The notes beneath the pieces were generated by a model that worked only from the letters and a program-made list of their open reading frames with translations, was not told the DNA's origin and did no database searches. Shown here in pieces: positions 16,889 through 25,423 of a stretch of 46,289 nucleotides of DNA. Position numbers and translations under genes: made by a program. Source of the DNA: Chloroflexota bacterium (GTDB lineage: Bacteria; Chloroflexota; Dehalococcoidia; UBA2979). Position 1 is the stretch's first letter. Each line of letters starts with the position of its first letter. Where the stretch lies: assembly GCA_947479915.1 (NCBI GenBank), contig CANKAU010000016.1, positions 1 through 46,289 on the forward strand. Reading direction: 5' to 3'.

Positions 16889-17632
16889 CGCGCGGACGAC
16901 CACGCGGTCGTGGTACTGGCGCGTCTGGAAGTTGAAGTCGCCGCCGCAGGTGTAGAGCGTGATCGAGTCAGCGCCGGTCTTCGACGACCAGATGCTGCCC
17001 CAGTCCGTGTCGTCAGAGAGTTGGCGTCGCCACTCGACCTTGTAGCGCAGCGTCTGGCCGCGGTAGTCAATCTCCACGATGTCGCCCTGCGACAGCAGGT
17101 GGAGCTGCGAGAAGACCGCCTGCCCTCGATACGAGACGTTCGCGTAGGGCACGGGGTCGGCATAGTCCACGTGGCCGGAGAACACGGCGTTCTGTCCGCC
17201 GCCGGGGCTGCCGCCCATCCCGTCCCAGAGCCCCATGTCGTACCAGACCACGTCCGCCGGGCCTGAGGGCGCGGCCATGGTCGCGTCGCGCCCCACGGTC
17301 TTCGCGCCCACGCGCGCGTCGACACCGATGGTGGGGATGCGGATGGTGGCGTAGTTGGTGCCGGGCGGGTAGCCGAACTTGGTGACCAGGTCCTTCACGT
17401 TCGTGATCACCTGGCCCGGTTGCCCGGTCGGGAACGGCGTCCCCGTCGCAGTCGCGGACGCCGTCGCCGCGGCGGTGGCGTCGGCCGTCGCGGAGCTGGC
17501 GGCGGGGCGCACGACGATGTCCTGCTTGCCCGTGCAGGCGGCGCCGAGGGCGACCAGCGCGACGAGGCCGGCGACGATGCCGGCCCGGCGGATCCAGCTG
17601 ACGGTGTGCGCGCGCAGTTCTGCCACGACCAT
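16877..17632 (-). CDS. sortase anchored as a lipoprotein
   Basis: 251 residues from ATG 17632; GTG 17626 (third codon) is better spaced from a GAGG site and may be the true start. The signal peptide WIRRAGIVAGLVALVALGAAC has a lipobox with Cys33, then an Ala/Thr/Ser linker (about 40-70) and a sortase domain from about 90. Catalytic residues are His154 (SGHVDY), Cys229 (LYTCGG) and Arg243 (HDRVVV). Sortases cleave C-terminal sorting signals and attach proteins to the envelope; most are held by a membrane helix, so a lipid anchor is unusual. The likely substrate is encoded just upstream in the same direction. Confidence 0.88.
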   Translation of the reverse strand: MVVAELRAHTVSWIRRAGIVAGLVALVALGAACTGKQDIVVRPAASSATADATAAATASATATGTPFPTGQPGQVITNVKDLVTKFGYPPGTNYATIRIPTIGVDARVGAKTVGRDATMAAPSGPADVVWYDMGLWDGMGGSPGGGQNAVFSGHVDYADPVPYANVSYRGQAVFSQLHLLSQGDIVEIDYRGQTLRYKVEWRRQLSDDTDWGSIWSSKTGADSITLYTCGGDFNFQTRQYHDRVVVRATRI

Positions 17633-17739
17633 CCTCGGTCTCGTCTCACGTGCGTCTTGGTGGGAACGCGTGCATCCAACATATCGCGCCGGTCGTCGCC
17701 CTGCCAACGGGCGGCTCCAGTGTCGAGGCGGCAGACGCA

Positions 17740-17768
17740 GAACGGCCAGCCGCAAGGGCTGGCCGTTC
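17740..17768 (-). terminator. hairpin terminator upstream of sortase
   Basis: A perfect 12-bp stem GAACGGCCAGCC/GGCTGGCCGTTC with a 5-base loop. It lies after the sorting-substrate gene and before the sortase start, as the second of two hairpins. Confidence 0.6.
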
Positions 17769-17783
17769 GGGTGCGTCCGTCTT

Positions 17784-17814
17784 GCACGCCCCGCCTTTGA
17801 AGCGCGGGGCGTGC
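17784..17814 (-). terminator. hairpin terminator of sortase substrate gene
   Basis: A perfect 11-bp stem GCACGCCCCGC/GCGGGGCGTGC with a 9-base loop, 15 bases after the substrate stop on the minus strand. With the second hairpin it would allow strong substrate expression and little sortase read-through. Confidence 0.7.
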
Positions 17815-17829
17815 GAGAAGAGAACCGGA

Positions 17830-18339
17830 CTACTGCTTGCGCGTCACCGCGCGGGCGCCGGCCGCGAGGACAAGCGCCGTCACGCCGAGCGCGAGGATGA
17901 TGCCCGCGTTCGTGTTCGAGGACTGACCGAGCAGGCCCGCGTTACCGGTCTTGGCCGGGGCCGGAACCGGCGTCGCCGCCGCGCCGGAGGCCAGGGTCAG
18001 CGCGAGACCCGGAGGGGGCACGAACAGACCGTTCTGGAACGTGATGGTCTGGTTGGTCGGCGCGCCGTCCAGCGTGAAGCGGACGATCTCGCCCGGGTTC
18101 GCGTTCGCGGCCGGGATGTCCATGCTCCAGTTGCCGTTTCCGTCCACCGTGGCGCGAGCGACCTCGGTCGCCGTGCCCTTGAGGGCAGCGACCACCTGGC
18201 CGGTCCTCAGCCCGGAGCCGTACGCCTTGAACGGCAGCGCCGGCTGCGCCAGCGCCGAGGAGGCGAACAGCGCGCCTGCGATCACCGTCATCATGACCGC
18301 CGAGAGACCGGCGGCCGAGAACCTTCGAGTCAATGACAT
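17830..18339 (-). CDS. surface protein with PAKTG sorting signal
   Basis: 169 residues. A Sec signal peptide (RRFSAAGLSAVMMTVIAG, cleavage after SSALA) is followed by a small beta domain (residues 33-115: GLRTGQVVAALKG, DGNGNWSMDIP, VRFTLDGAPTNQTITFQNG). The C-terminus is a sorting signal: APAKTGN (127-133), a Gly/Ser spacer, a membrane helix (144-163) and tail RKQ. The motif departs from LPXTG in having PAKTG. The adjacent sortase is the obvious processing enzyme. Ribosome site AGGGAA precedes the ATG. Confidence 0.8.
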   Translation of the reverse strand: MSLTRRFSAAGLSAVMMTVIAGALFASSALAQPALPFKAYGSGLRTGQVVAALKGTATEVARATVDGNGNWSMDIPAANANPGEIVRFTLDGAPTNQTITFQNGLFVPPPGLALTLASGAAATPVPAPAKTGNAGLLGQSSNTNAGIILALGVTALVLAAGARAVTRKQ

Positions 18340-18598
18340 GTTTTCCCTGCGTTCCTACTGGCATCGCTAGTCCTGCGGTCCCGAACACCGGGAGCCATGT
18401 CCTGATTGAACCCCGGTCTCCCCTCTCGTGTTCATGCCGATCCATCTAGCGTTTGTTGCGATTCCACACACGCTCGTGCGGGCGACGCACTGTTGTGCAT
18501 CGTCGATGCCGGTATGAACTGCGTGATACCCCGCCTCCCGGTCGCGCGGTACCGTGCCTCGCGCGGACGGCTCGTCCGAGGTGGAGAGGGAGCAGTTC

Positions 18599-19375
18599 AT
18601 GGCCACGCAATTCCACTCGCGCGAATGGGTCACGCAGCCGCGCAACCTCGCCGCGGTCGGGATCCACGACGACGAGACCGCGAAGAAGTTGGGGTTCGCG
18701 GGTGGCTTCGTGCCGGGCGTCGCTCTGTACGAGCACATCGCCGCGGAGATGCTGAACCAGGGCACGGACTGGCTGCACGAGGGCCGGGCGTCCTATCAGT
18801 TCCGCCGCCCCGTCTACTCCGGCGAGGACACGCGCTTCACCGTCAACGCGGAGGACAACACCTTCACACTCCGCAACATGACAGAGGACGCTCCGCGCGC
18901 TCTCGGCAAGCTCAACATCGACGACCCCGAGCCGTCGATCCCCAACGGCACCCCCGCCGTGGTGCCCGCGACGAAGCCGCCCCTGGGCGATCCCGCGCAG
19001 ATTGGCGTGCTGTTCCGCCACGAGCGCATGATCGACACCACGAACCTCGATGCGTCTGCGGCGTTGACCGGCTTCCCGCGCGACGGCGGCGACCGTCGCA
19101 GGATCGTGCCTGCGGGCCAGTGGACGAACCCGGTCGGGATGCTCGGCGCGTATTTCGACTGCCCGACGACGATCCACTTCCAGGGTGCGGTGTGGCACCA
19201 CAACCCGTTGTACGACGGTGAACTGCTGATCACGCGCGGCGTGATCACGGAGTTCTACGAGCGCGGCGGCAACCAGGTGGTGCACTTCCAGGTGGTCGAG
19301 GAGACGGCGGACGGACGCCCGATCGCGACGATCGATCACCACAGCGTGTACCAGCTCGCGCGCGCCAAGGAGTAG
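18599..19375 (+). CDS. MaoC-like hotdog acyl dehydratase
   Basis: 258 residues from ATG 18599 (GAGGGAG upstream). The N-terminal hotdog has NLAAVGIHDDETAKKLGFAG and GGFVPGVALYEH, typical of MaoC-like CoA hydratases; a second half ends TADGRPIATIDHHSVYQLA, so a double hotdog is likely. The role is probably hydration or dehydration of an acyl-CoA; the substrate is unknown. It stands alone, separated by divergent 259-base gap (18340-18598, no gene seen) from the sorting substrate. Confidence 0.75.
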   Translation: MATQFHSREWVTQPRNLAAVGIHDDETAKKLGFAGGFVPGVALYEHIAAEMLNQGTDWLHEGRASYQFRRPVYSGEDTRFTVNAEDNTFTLRNMTEDAPRALGKLNIDDPEPSIPNGTPAVVPATKPPLGDPAQIGVLFRHERMIDTTNLDASAALTGFPRDGGDRRRIVPAGQWTNPVGMLGAYFDCPTTIHFQGAVWHHNPLYDGELLITRGVITEFYERGGNQVVHFQVVEETADGRPIATIDHHSVYQLARAKE

Positions 19376-19396
19376 GCCGGGGCGCCCTCGCGGGAT

Positions 19397-22288
19397 CTAC
19401 GACTCGGGGTGCTCGCGGAACCAGCCGCGCAGTCGCGTGCGTGAGTCCAGGTCCAGGCGTCCCAGCACGTGGTGCATGTGCGTGGTCACGGTGCGCCGAC
19501 TGATGGAGAGCGATGCCGCGATCGCCGCGTCCGTATGGCCTTCGGCGGCGAGGCGTGCGATCTCCCACTGCCGCGCCGTGAGTACGCCGGAGGCTTCCCG
19601 CGTGCTCGGCGCGCGATTTCCGATCTCGTGCAGCAGTCCGCGCGTCGCGGTCATGCGCGGCTGCGCGCCAATGGCGCGGTACGTGCGGAAGGCGCGCGAC
19701 AGGAACTCCTCTGCCTGTGGCTGCTTCAGCTGCACGTGGGCCTCGCCTGCCAGTGCGAAGGCGTTCGCCGCGCGCCAGTGATAGCCCAGCGGCAGTAGTT
19801 CGAGGCCGGCTGCGGCAGCCTCGCTGGCGACCGTGCTCCAGTCGCCGGTCATCGCCGCGACCTGGGCGCGCGCGAAGCGCAGCAGGGGGTGGGTCACGCG
19901 CAGCTCGTCGCCCAGCGTCGCGGTGAGCTCCGCGAGCTCCTCCGTGGCGGCGCGCGCGGCGTCCAGGTCGCCCATCGCACGGGCGGTCTCGACAGCGGCT
20001 GGGAGCAGATCCACCACCAGCGCACGGCCGCGCGCGATGGGGCGGCGGAGGTGGGCGAGCGTCTCGCGGATCAGGACGTGCGCCTGCCTCGGCCGCTCCG
20101 CCAGCAGCGAGTGCTCAACGTGCGCGATGCAGACGCTGCCGTTCGTCGGCGGTCCGTCGGTGAGATCGACAACGCGTGGGAACTGCGCCTCGTCGGCCCA
20201 CGCAGGGTCGAGCGATCCGCGGAGCGCGCGCAGGCGGGCGTCGATCGCGCGGGAGCGCTCCAGCGATCGGTCGCGGTGCAGGCTGCTGTCCAGACGCACG
20301 GCGCGGGCCGTCCAGCGCGCCGCCTCGTCCCACTGCGCCGTCTCGATGCACGCCTCGGCGAGCAGCTGGCTCGTCCACGACGCCGTTGCGAGGTCTTCCG
20401 CCATCTCCGCCGCGCGGTGCGCGCGTTGCAGCCAGTGGATGCCGCGCGTCAGCGAGATCGCGTCGAGGGTCGCGTGGCCCACGCCGGACAGCACGCGGGC
20501 GCGGGTGCTCGCGGGCATCCCGGCGTGCTTCGTGCTGATGAGCGCGCGGCGACAGTGCGCCAGCGCGCGCTGCGGTTGGCCCCCGTAGAGGTAGCTCACG
20601 TGGAGCGAGATGTCCGCCTCGGCGGCGATGCCGCGATCGGGGATGGAGCCCGCGATCTCGTACGCCTCGTCGCAGAGCGCGCGGCCGCGATCGGGGTCGC
20701 GGCTCAAGATCAGCAGCCGCGCGAGTTCGAGCATCAGCCGCGCGCGCGTCGGGCGGCCGAAGTCCTCGCGGCGCAGTCCCGCCTCCAGGACGCCGACCGC
20801 GACGCTCTCGCGTCCGAGTGCCACGGCCGTGCGCGCCTGGCGGATCATCGTCTCGGCCGCGCTGCCCGCCGGCTGCTCCGCGTTCGCGGCGGCATCCAGC
20901 ACGCGACTGGCCTCGGTCGCCGAGCCGGATCGCGAGAGCGCTTCCGACAGCACGGTGTATGCACGCGGTGGCAGCGGATTCTCTGGATCGGCGCTGCCTC
21001 GCGCGAGCGTGGCCTCCAGCAGGCGACGCGCGGCAGCGTACCGGCTGCGTGTGACCAGCGATTGCGCGACGTTCACTACACGGTCCATGCGCGCGCGCGT
21101 CAGTGGCAGTGATCCGGCGAGGTAGTGAGCGATCAGGGGCTCGTCGAGGTCGTTCGTCAGCCCACGGCGCTCACGCATCTCGGCGGCGGTGTTGTTGAGC
21201 AGCCGCGACAGGAGCAGCGGGGTTGCGCGGCGCAGCGCGACCGCGATCAGCGGGACGGCGAACCATGCGAGGGCGTCGCCCGTCGGAGTGACCTGCGCCG
21301 TAGTCAGGTCACGATCCTCGAGCAACCCGAGCGCGCTTTCGACCTCCGGGACGGGGACGCGGATCAGCGTCGCGATCTGATCCGAGGTCGACGGTTCGCG
21401 GAGCACCGCGAGCGCGCGGGCGATCTGCAGCACCGGCCCACCGAGCTCGACGATCGGCGCGATCAGGTCGTCCACCAGTACGTCCGGCCGCAGCGCCTGC
21501 TGGATGAACTCGCTGCCCGTCATGACGTGCGCGCGTTCGGTTGGGGGCAACGCTTCTACGGCCTCGAGGATCTGGACGACGTGGCCGGTGATCCCGGCGG
21601 ACAGCGAGCAGGCGTCGCGGACGAAGCGGTAGGTCATCAGACCGGGCGCGAGGCGGTCCTCGGCGATCTGCGCGACCTCCTCGTCGGCGAGCGCGCCCAG
21701 GCGGAGCCACTCGGGGCGCACCCGCGGCAGGCCGAGGTTGCCGATGAGATCGGCGGTGGTGCGGCGTGCCGCGGACCCGGTGCCGACGGTGAGCAGGCAG
21801 AAGAACGTGCCGATGGGCGGCGACACCATCAGGTCGTGCAGCACCTCGGCGTCTGCGGCGGCGAGGAACTCGGCGTTGTCCACGATGATCGCAACGCCCG
21901 CGCGTCCGGCGCTGCCGCGCTGGCAGGCGAGCCGCAGCCCATGCAGTCGCGCGAGGTCGTCCGAGCCGCCCTCGCTGCGCACTCCCAGTTGCCTCGTGAG
22001 CCGGTCGACCACGTAGAACGACAGGCTGGACTGCCGCGCATCCACCTCCGCCACGCGGAAGGAGCGGCGGCGCGCCTCCTCGGCCGTGGCCATCGCCAGG
22101 TGGGTCTTCCCGGCGCGCGGCCCGCCCTGCACCACGGCGACAGCCGGTGCGGCCCCCGTGGCGCTCTCGATGAGCCGCGACAGCCGTCGGGTCACCTCGG
22201 CGCGCGTGGCCGTCTGCCGAGAGAGATCGGTCGTCACGGACAGGTTGCTCGAATTACGTACCGGGAGTTCATGGCCTACGTATAGCAT
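19397..22288 (-). CDS. large ATP-binding LuxR-family regulator (LAL/MalT-like)
   Basis: 963 residues as read from ATG 22288. Walker A GGPRAGKTH (about 55-63) and a Walker B-like AIIVDNAEF belong to a STAND-type NTPase. A long TPR-rich middle (about 350-860) is followed by a C-terminal LuxR helix-turn-helix: LTARQWEIARLAAEGHTDAA, then SISRRTVTTHMHHVLGRL. Such proteins bind a small ligand through the TPRs and activate transcription when ATP-bound. ATG 22288 has no ribosome site and lies inside the TACGTA array; GTG 22237 (MTTDLSRQTATRAE) is a reasonable alternative that leaves the array upstream. It is divergent from the XRE gene. Confidence 0.9.
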   Translation of the reverse strand: MLYVGHELPVRNSSNLSVTTDLSRQTATRAEVTRRLSRLIESATGAAPAVAVVQGGPRAGKTHLAMATAEEARRRSFRVAEVDARQSSLSFYVVDRLTRQLGVRSEGGSDDLARLHGLRLACQRGSAGRAGVAIIVDNAEFLAAADAEVLHDLMVSPPIGTFFCLLTVGTGSAARRTTADLIGNLGLPRVRPEWLRLGALADEEVAQIAEDRLAPGLMTYRFVRDACSLSAGITGHVVQILEAVEALPPTERAHVMTGSEFIQQALRPDVLVDDLIAPIVELGGPVLQIARALAVLREPSTSDQIATLIRVPVPEVESALGLLEDRDLTTAQVTPTGDALAWFAVPLIAVALRRATPLLLSRLLNNTAAEMRERRGLTNDLDEPLIAHYLAGSLPLTRARMDRVVNVAQSLVTRSRYAAARRLLEATLARGSADPENPLPPRAYTVLSEALSRSGSATEASRVLDAAANAEQPAGSAAETMIRQARTAVALGRESVAVGVLEAGLRREDFGRPTRARLMLELARLLILSRDPDRGRALCDEAYEIAGSIPDRGIAAEADISLHVSYLYGGQPQRALAHCRRALISTKHAGMPASTRARVLSGVGHATLDAISLTRGIHWLQRAHRAAEMAEDLATASWTSQLLAEACIETAQWDEAARWTARAVRLDSSLHRDRSLERSRAIDARLRALRGSLDPAWADEAQFPRVVDLTDGPPTNGSVCIAHVEHSLLAERPRQAHVLIRETLAHLRRPIARGRALVVDLLPAAVETARAMGDLDAARAATEELAELTATLGDELRVTHPLLRFARAQVAAMTGDWSTVASEAAAAGLELLPLGYHWRAANAFALAGEAHVQLKQPQAEEFLSRAFRTYRAIGAQPRMTATRGLLHEIGNRAPSTREASGVLTARQWEIARLAAEGHTDAAIAASLSISRRTVTTHMHHVLGRLDLDSRTRLRGWFREHPES

Positions 22289-22320
22289 ACGTAAACGCCG
22301 GTTTGAAGATTCCCTACGTT
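22255..22320. promoter_or_regulatory. TACGTA operator array between LuxR and XRE genes
   Basis: The palindrome TACGTA occurs at 22255-22260, 22277-22282 and 22288-22293, starts spaced 22 and 11 bp (two turns and one turn), with a near copy TACGTT at 22315-22320. TATAGCAT between them could be a -10 for the XRE gene. Another TACGTA lies after the XRE gene at 22720-22725. The regular spacing points to cooperative binding by one of the two flanking regulators. Confidence 0.5.
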
Positions 22321-22369
22321 ATGCCGCACAGCAGGGGGCGCCTTCAAGCGGTTGAGGGGGAGGTGAAGT

Positions 22370-22705
22370 ATGTCGTTCCGTCAGCGCATTTCCCATGAAC
22401 TTCGGGCCGAGGTCGGCGCACGATTGCGCCTGCTCCGTGAGGAGCGCCGGATCTCTCAGGAGGAGATCGCGTTCGCAGCCGAGGTCACGCAGGCCTCGAT
22501 CTCCAACTACGAGAACGGGCGGAACGAGATTCCGCTGTCCGTGCTGCTCTCCGTCTGCGACTTCCTGGGGGTACCGCTCTCGGAGATGCTCCCGATGGCC
22601 AACCTCTACGGCTCGACGCGCGAGGCGGCCGGAGCGGGCGCCGGTAGCTGGCGTGCCCAGCCCGCGGCAGCAGGGGGCGGTAGCGACGTGTTCTGGCCCG
22701 TCTAG
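22370..22705 (+). CDS. XRE-family regulator
   Basis: 111 residues, ATG with a near-perfect ribosome site (GGAGGTG, 6-base spacing). A Cro/CI helix-turn-helix covers residues about 14-70: GARLRLLREERRISQEEIAF, TQASISNYENGRNEI, then VCDFLGVPLSEML. The tail is Gly/Ala-rich and likely disordered. It is divergent from the LuxR gene, and the TACGTA array between them is a plausible operator. A strong terminator follows. Confidence 0.92.
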   Translation: MSFRQRISHELRAEVGARLRLLREERRISQEEIAFAAEVTQASISNYENGRNEIPLSVLLSVCDFLGVPLSEMLPMANLYGSTREAAGAGAGSWRAQPAAAGGGSDVFWPV

Positions 22706-22728
22706 GCGCGCTGAACAAGTACGTACAC

Positions 22729-22762
22729 GAGAACGCGGCGGGGTTTCCCCCGCCGCGTTCTC
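22729..22762. terminator. bidirectional terminator
   Basis: A perfect 15-bp stem GAGAACGCGGCGGGG/CCCCGCCGCGTTCTC with a 4-base loop, then ATTTGTCC. It lies between the convergent XRE and CoA-transferase genes. Confidence 0.9.
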
Positions 22763-22787
22763 ATTTGTCCTGTCAGCAGCTCGGGGG

Positions 22788-24044
22788 CTAGTGACCGCGG
22801 CCCTCGCCGCCGCCGACCGGCTCGTACGAGGTGACCCCGGCGGACACGAGCTCGTCGATCTCCCCGCTGCTCATGCTGAGCAGTTCGCGGAGGACGCGGT
22901 CGTTCGCACTGCCGAAGGTGGGGCCGGCGGGGGTGACGCCGTAGTTGCCCTGCTTCGAGATCCACGCGGTGCGCGTGTGCGGGAACGGCCCCAGCTCGGG
23001 GTGGTCCGCCCACGCGAAGCTGCCGCGGTGCTGTAGCTGCGGGTCGGAGAACAGCTCGTCCACCTGGAGCACCGCGCCGGCCGGCACACCGACTGCCTGG
23101 AGCCGCTTCTGCACCTCGTACGGCTCGAGGTCCTTCGTCCACGCGGAGATCGCGTCGTCCAGCGGCTCCTGATGCGCGTGGCGGTCGGCCTGCTTCGTGT
23201 ACCTGGGGTCCGCGGCGAGATCCGTGCGGCCGATCGCGCCACAGAGCGCCTGCCACTGCTCGTCCGAGGTCACGGCGATCGCCGCCCAGCGGTCCTCGCC
23301 CGCGCAGGGGTACACGCCGTGGGGCGCGTACCAGTGGTGGCGGTTGCCCACGCGGTTGCCCTCGCGGCCGTTCAGGGTCACGTCCATGATCGCGGGCGCG
23401 ACCGCCTGCAGCTCGCCCTCGAGCATCGACATCTCGATGTACTGGCCCTCGCCGGTGCGGCGCTTGTGGCGCAGCGCGGTGAGGATCGCGAAGGCCGCGT
23501 GGAGGCCGGCGTTCTGGTCGCAGAAGAAGTTTGCGGGCTTGCCCGGCGCGCCCTCCGGGTAGCCGGTGAGGTGCGAGATCCCGCTCATCGCGTCAATGCC
23601 CGGGCCGTACGAGCCGCGGTCCTTGTAGGGCCCGGTCTTCCCGAACGCCGGCATCGAGACGTAGATGATGCCGGGGTTCACCTTCTTCACCGATTCGTAG
23701 TCGATGCCGAGGTTGCCGACGACGCGCGGGGCGAAGTTCTCCACCATCACATCGCACTGCGCGGCGAGCTTCAGGTAGATGTCGCGGCCCTCGGGCTTCG
23801 CCACGTTCAACGAGAGCAGCCGCTTGCTGCGGTTGAGCTCGTTGAAGTTGACCACGCGGTTGTAGGGGTGGTCCGGGGCGCCCTCCACGGGCTTCGGCAG
23901 GTGCATCGGCGTGCGTGCCCGGGACATGGGCTCTTCGACCTTGATCACCTCGGCGCCCATGTCGCCCAGGATGTGGCAGCACACCGGGCCCGCCACGGCG
24001 ATCGTCATCTCCAGGACGCGGATGCCTTGCAGTGCCTTGGCCAT
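22788..24044 (-). CDS. family III CoA-transferase (CaiB/BaiF)
   Basis: 418 residues, ATG with AGGGAG 6 bases upstream. It transfers CoA between acyl-CoA and a free acid. N-terminal LQGIRVLEMTIAVAGPVCCH and GAEVIKVEEP, the MVENFAPRVV and FGKTGPY motifs, and catalytic Asp176 (NFFCDQNAGLH) are present. The C-terminal WISKQGNYGVTPAG and Gly-rich tail are less typical. It forms a minus-strand pair with a second CaiB gene (87-base gap) divergent from the acyl-CoA catabolic operon, suggesting CoA activation of its substrate. Confidence 0.92.
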   Translation of the reverse strand: MAKALQGIRVLEMTIAVAGPVCCHILGDMGAEVIKVEEPMSRARTPMHLPKPVEGAPDHPYNRVVNFNELNRSKRLLSLNVAKPEGRDIYLKLAAQCDVMVENFAPRVVGNLGIDYESVKKVNPGIIYVSMPAFGKTGPYKDRGSYGPGIDAMSGISHLTGYPEGAPGKPANFFCDQNAGLHAAFAILTALRHKRRTGEGQYIEMSMLEGELQAVAPAIMDVTLNGREGNRVGNRHHWYAPHGVYPCAGEDRWAAIAVTSDEQWQALCGAIGRTDLAADPRYTKQADRHAHQEPLDDAISAWTKDLEPYEVQKRLQAVGVPAGAVLQVDELFSDPQLQHRGSFAWADHPELGPFPHTRTAWISKQGNYGVTPAGPTFGSANDRVLRELLSMSSGEIDELVSAGVTSYEPVGGGEGRGH

Positions 24045-24131
24045 GGGTCGCTCCCTGTCCTCAGTCTCGGTCGTGCGTGTCGGTGTCTTCGTCAGTGCTC
24101 GAGGTCGGCGGCGCCCGTCGACCTCGAGGTG

Positions 24132-25283
24132 CTAGCCGTTCTTCAGGACCTCGTTGCGGTGCTCGTCCAGCAGCGGTGCACGGCGGGTCTCCCACGGCGT
24201 GCCGGTCAGCATGCCGGGCGCACCCGGCTGCTTCACCTTGCCCGCGACGGGATGGTCGATCTCCACGAAGAAGCCGCGCTCCTTCAGGTGCTCGTCGACC
24301 GCGATCTCCGCGGGCGTCAGTACCTCGGTGAACGGCAGGCGCATCGCCTGGCCGAGGCGTACGACCTCGAACTTGTCGTGCTGCATGAGCCAGCGCCCCA
24401 TCAACTCGTCGATGCGATCGGCGTGCGCGGTGGGCGTGGCCATGATCTCGGGGTCGTTCAGCTCGTCCTGCTCCATGAGCACGCCCATGAGGTCGGGATA
24501 CCTTGTATTAGTGTGCACGTGCACATACCCGCCCAGGCACGGGCGCAGGCACGAGGGGTAGAACGTGTCCGGCGCGGAGAAGAGGAGGCGCGTGCCGTTG
24601 CGCTTCGCCTTCATGCCCATCCAGTGGAACGTCTGCGCGGGGCCACCCAGCAGGAACATCGCCGCTTCGGTCGCGGAGATGTCCAGGTAGTCGCCCTCGC
24701 CGGTCGCGTCACGCGCGGTCACCGCGACCATCGTGCCGACGGCGGCCTGCAGCGCGGACTGGTGCTCCACCAGGTTGTCGAAGCACTTCACCGGCGGGAA
24801 CTCGGGCTCGCCGGTGAGGTTGAGGTACCCCGCCAGCGCGTCCGCAACGATTTCCGCTCCCACGTAACCGGCGTACGGGCCCGTCTGACCGAAGTGGCTG
24901 ATGGACGTCATGATCAGGTCGGAGCGCAGCGCGCGCAGGTCGTCGTAGCCGAGACCTCGCGCCGCCAGGTACCCGGATCCGCGGCTCTCGATGACGATGT
25001 CGAACTCAGGCACCAGCGCCCTGAACTGGGCGACGTCCGCCGGTGCGTCCAGGTCCAGCACGATGCTCATCTTGCCGGTGTTCATGTGCAGGTGGCGGCC
25101 GCTGGTCTCGGGGTTCGGCTGGTCCGCCTGGAACGGCGGCTGGTGTCGGATCGGGTCACCGCCGGGCGGCTCGATCTTGACGACCTGCGCGCCGAAGCCG
25201 GCGAGCAACTTCCCCGCATAGTTGAACGTGCTGTGCGTCAGATCGAGGACACGCAGTCCTTCGAGAGCGGCAGGTGCAGGCAT
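24132..25283 (-). CDS. family III CoA-transferase (CaiB/BaiF), second copy
   Basis: 383 residues from ATG 25283, preceded by a G-rich run; the longer open frame adds a non-homologous leader. Family motifs are LEGLRVLDLTHSTFNYAGKL, AQVVKIEPPGGD and FGQTGPYAGY, with probable catalytic Asp169 (CFDNLVEHQ). It differs strongly from the neighbouring CaiB protein, so it is not a recent duplicate; the two may form a heteromer or act on different acids. It is divergent from the thiolase-like gene, sharing a promoter region. Confidence 0.9.
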   Translation of the reverse strand: MPAPAALEGLRVLDLTHSTFNYAGKLLAGFGAQVVKIEPPGGDPIRHQPPFQADQPNPETSGRHLHMNTGKMSIVLDLDAPADVAQFRALVPEFDIVIESRGSGYLAARGLGYDDLRALRSDLIMTSISHFGQTGPYAGYVGAEIVADALAGYLNLTGEPEFPPVKCFDNLVEHQSALQAAVGTMVAVTARDATGEGDYLDISATEAAMFLLGGPAQTFHWMGMKAKRNGTRLLFSAPDTFYPSCLRPCLGGYVHVHTNTRYPDLMGVLMEQDELNDPEIMATPTAHADRIDELMGRWLMQHDKFEVVRLGQAMRLPFTEVLTPAEIAVDEHLKERGFFVEIDHPVAGKVKQPGAPGMLTGTPWETRRAPLLDEHRNEVLKNG

Positions 25284-25314
25284 ACGAACCCCCCCCGGTG
25301 GTCGATGGGGCGGG

Positions 25315-25342
25315 AGTATAAGCACCGGGGATATACCTCGAA
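25315..25342 (-). promoter_or_regulatory. candidate promoter of CoA-transferase genes
   Basis: On the minus strand TTCGAG (25337-25342) and TATACT (25315-25320) with a 16-bp spacer, about 30 bases before the start at 25283. Confidence 0.45.
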
Positions 25343-25356
25343 CATCACGGCTTTAA

Positions 25357-25386
25357 TTGAGAAGCCGATCAGGGGCGGACTATAAG
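25357..25386 (+). promoter_or_regulatory. promoter of thiolase-like operon
   Basis: TTGAGA (25357-25362, 5 of 6 to consensus) and TATAAG (25381-25386) with an 18-bp spacer. The start would be near 25393, giving a leader of about 30 bases with a GAGG site. Confidence 0.55.
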
Positions 25387-25423
25387 TGGCCCTGCATTTC
25401 CCAGAACCTTCGTGAGGTACGCC

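Noticed and set aside
19889-22285. Long plus-strand frames opposite the LuxR regulator
   Set aside because: Arg/Ala-rich shadows of a well-supported 963-residue gene.
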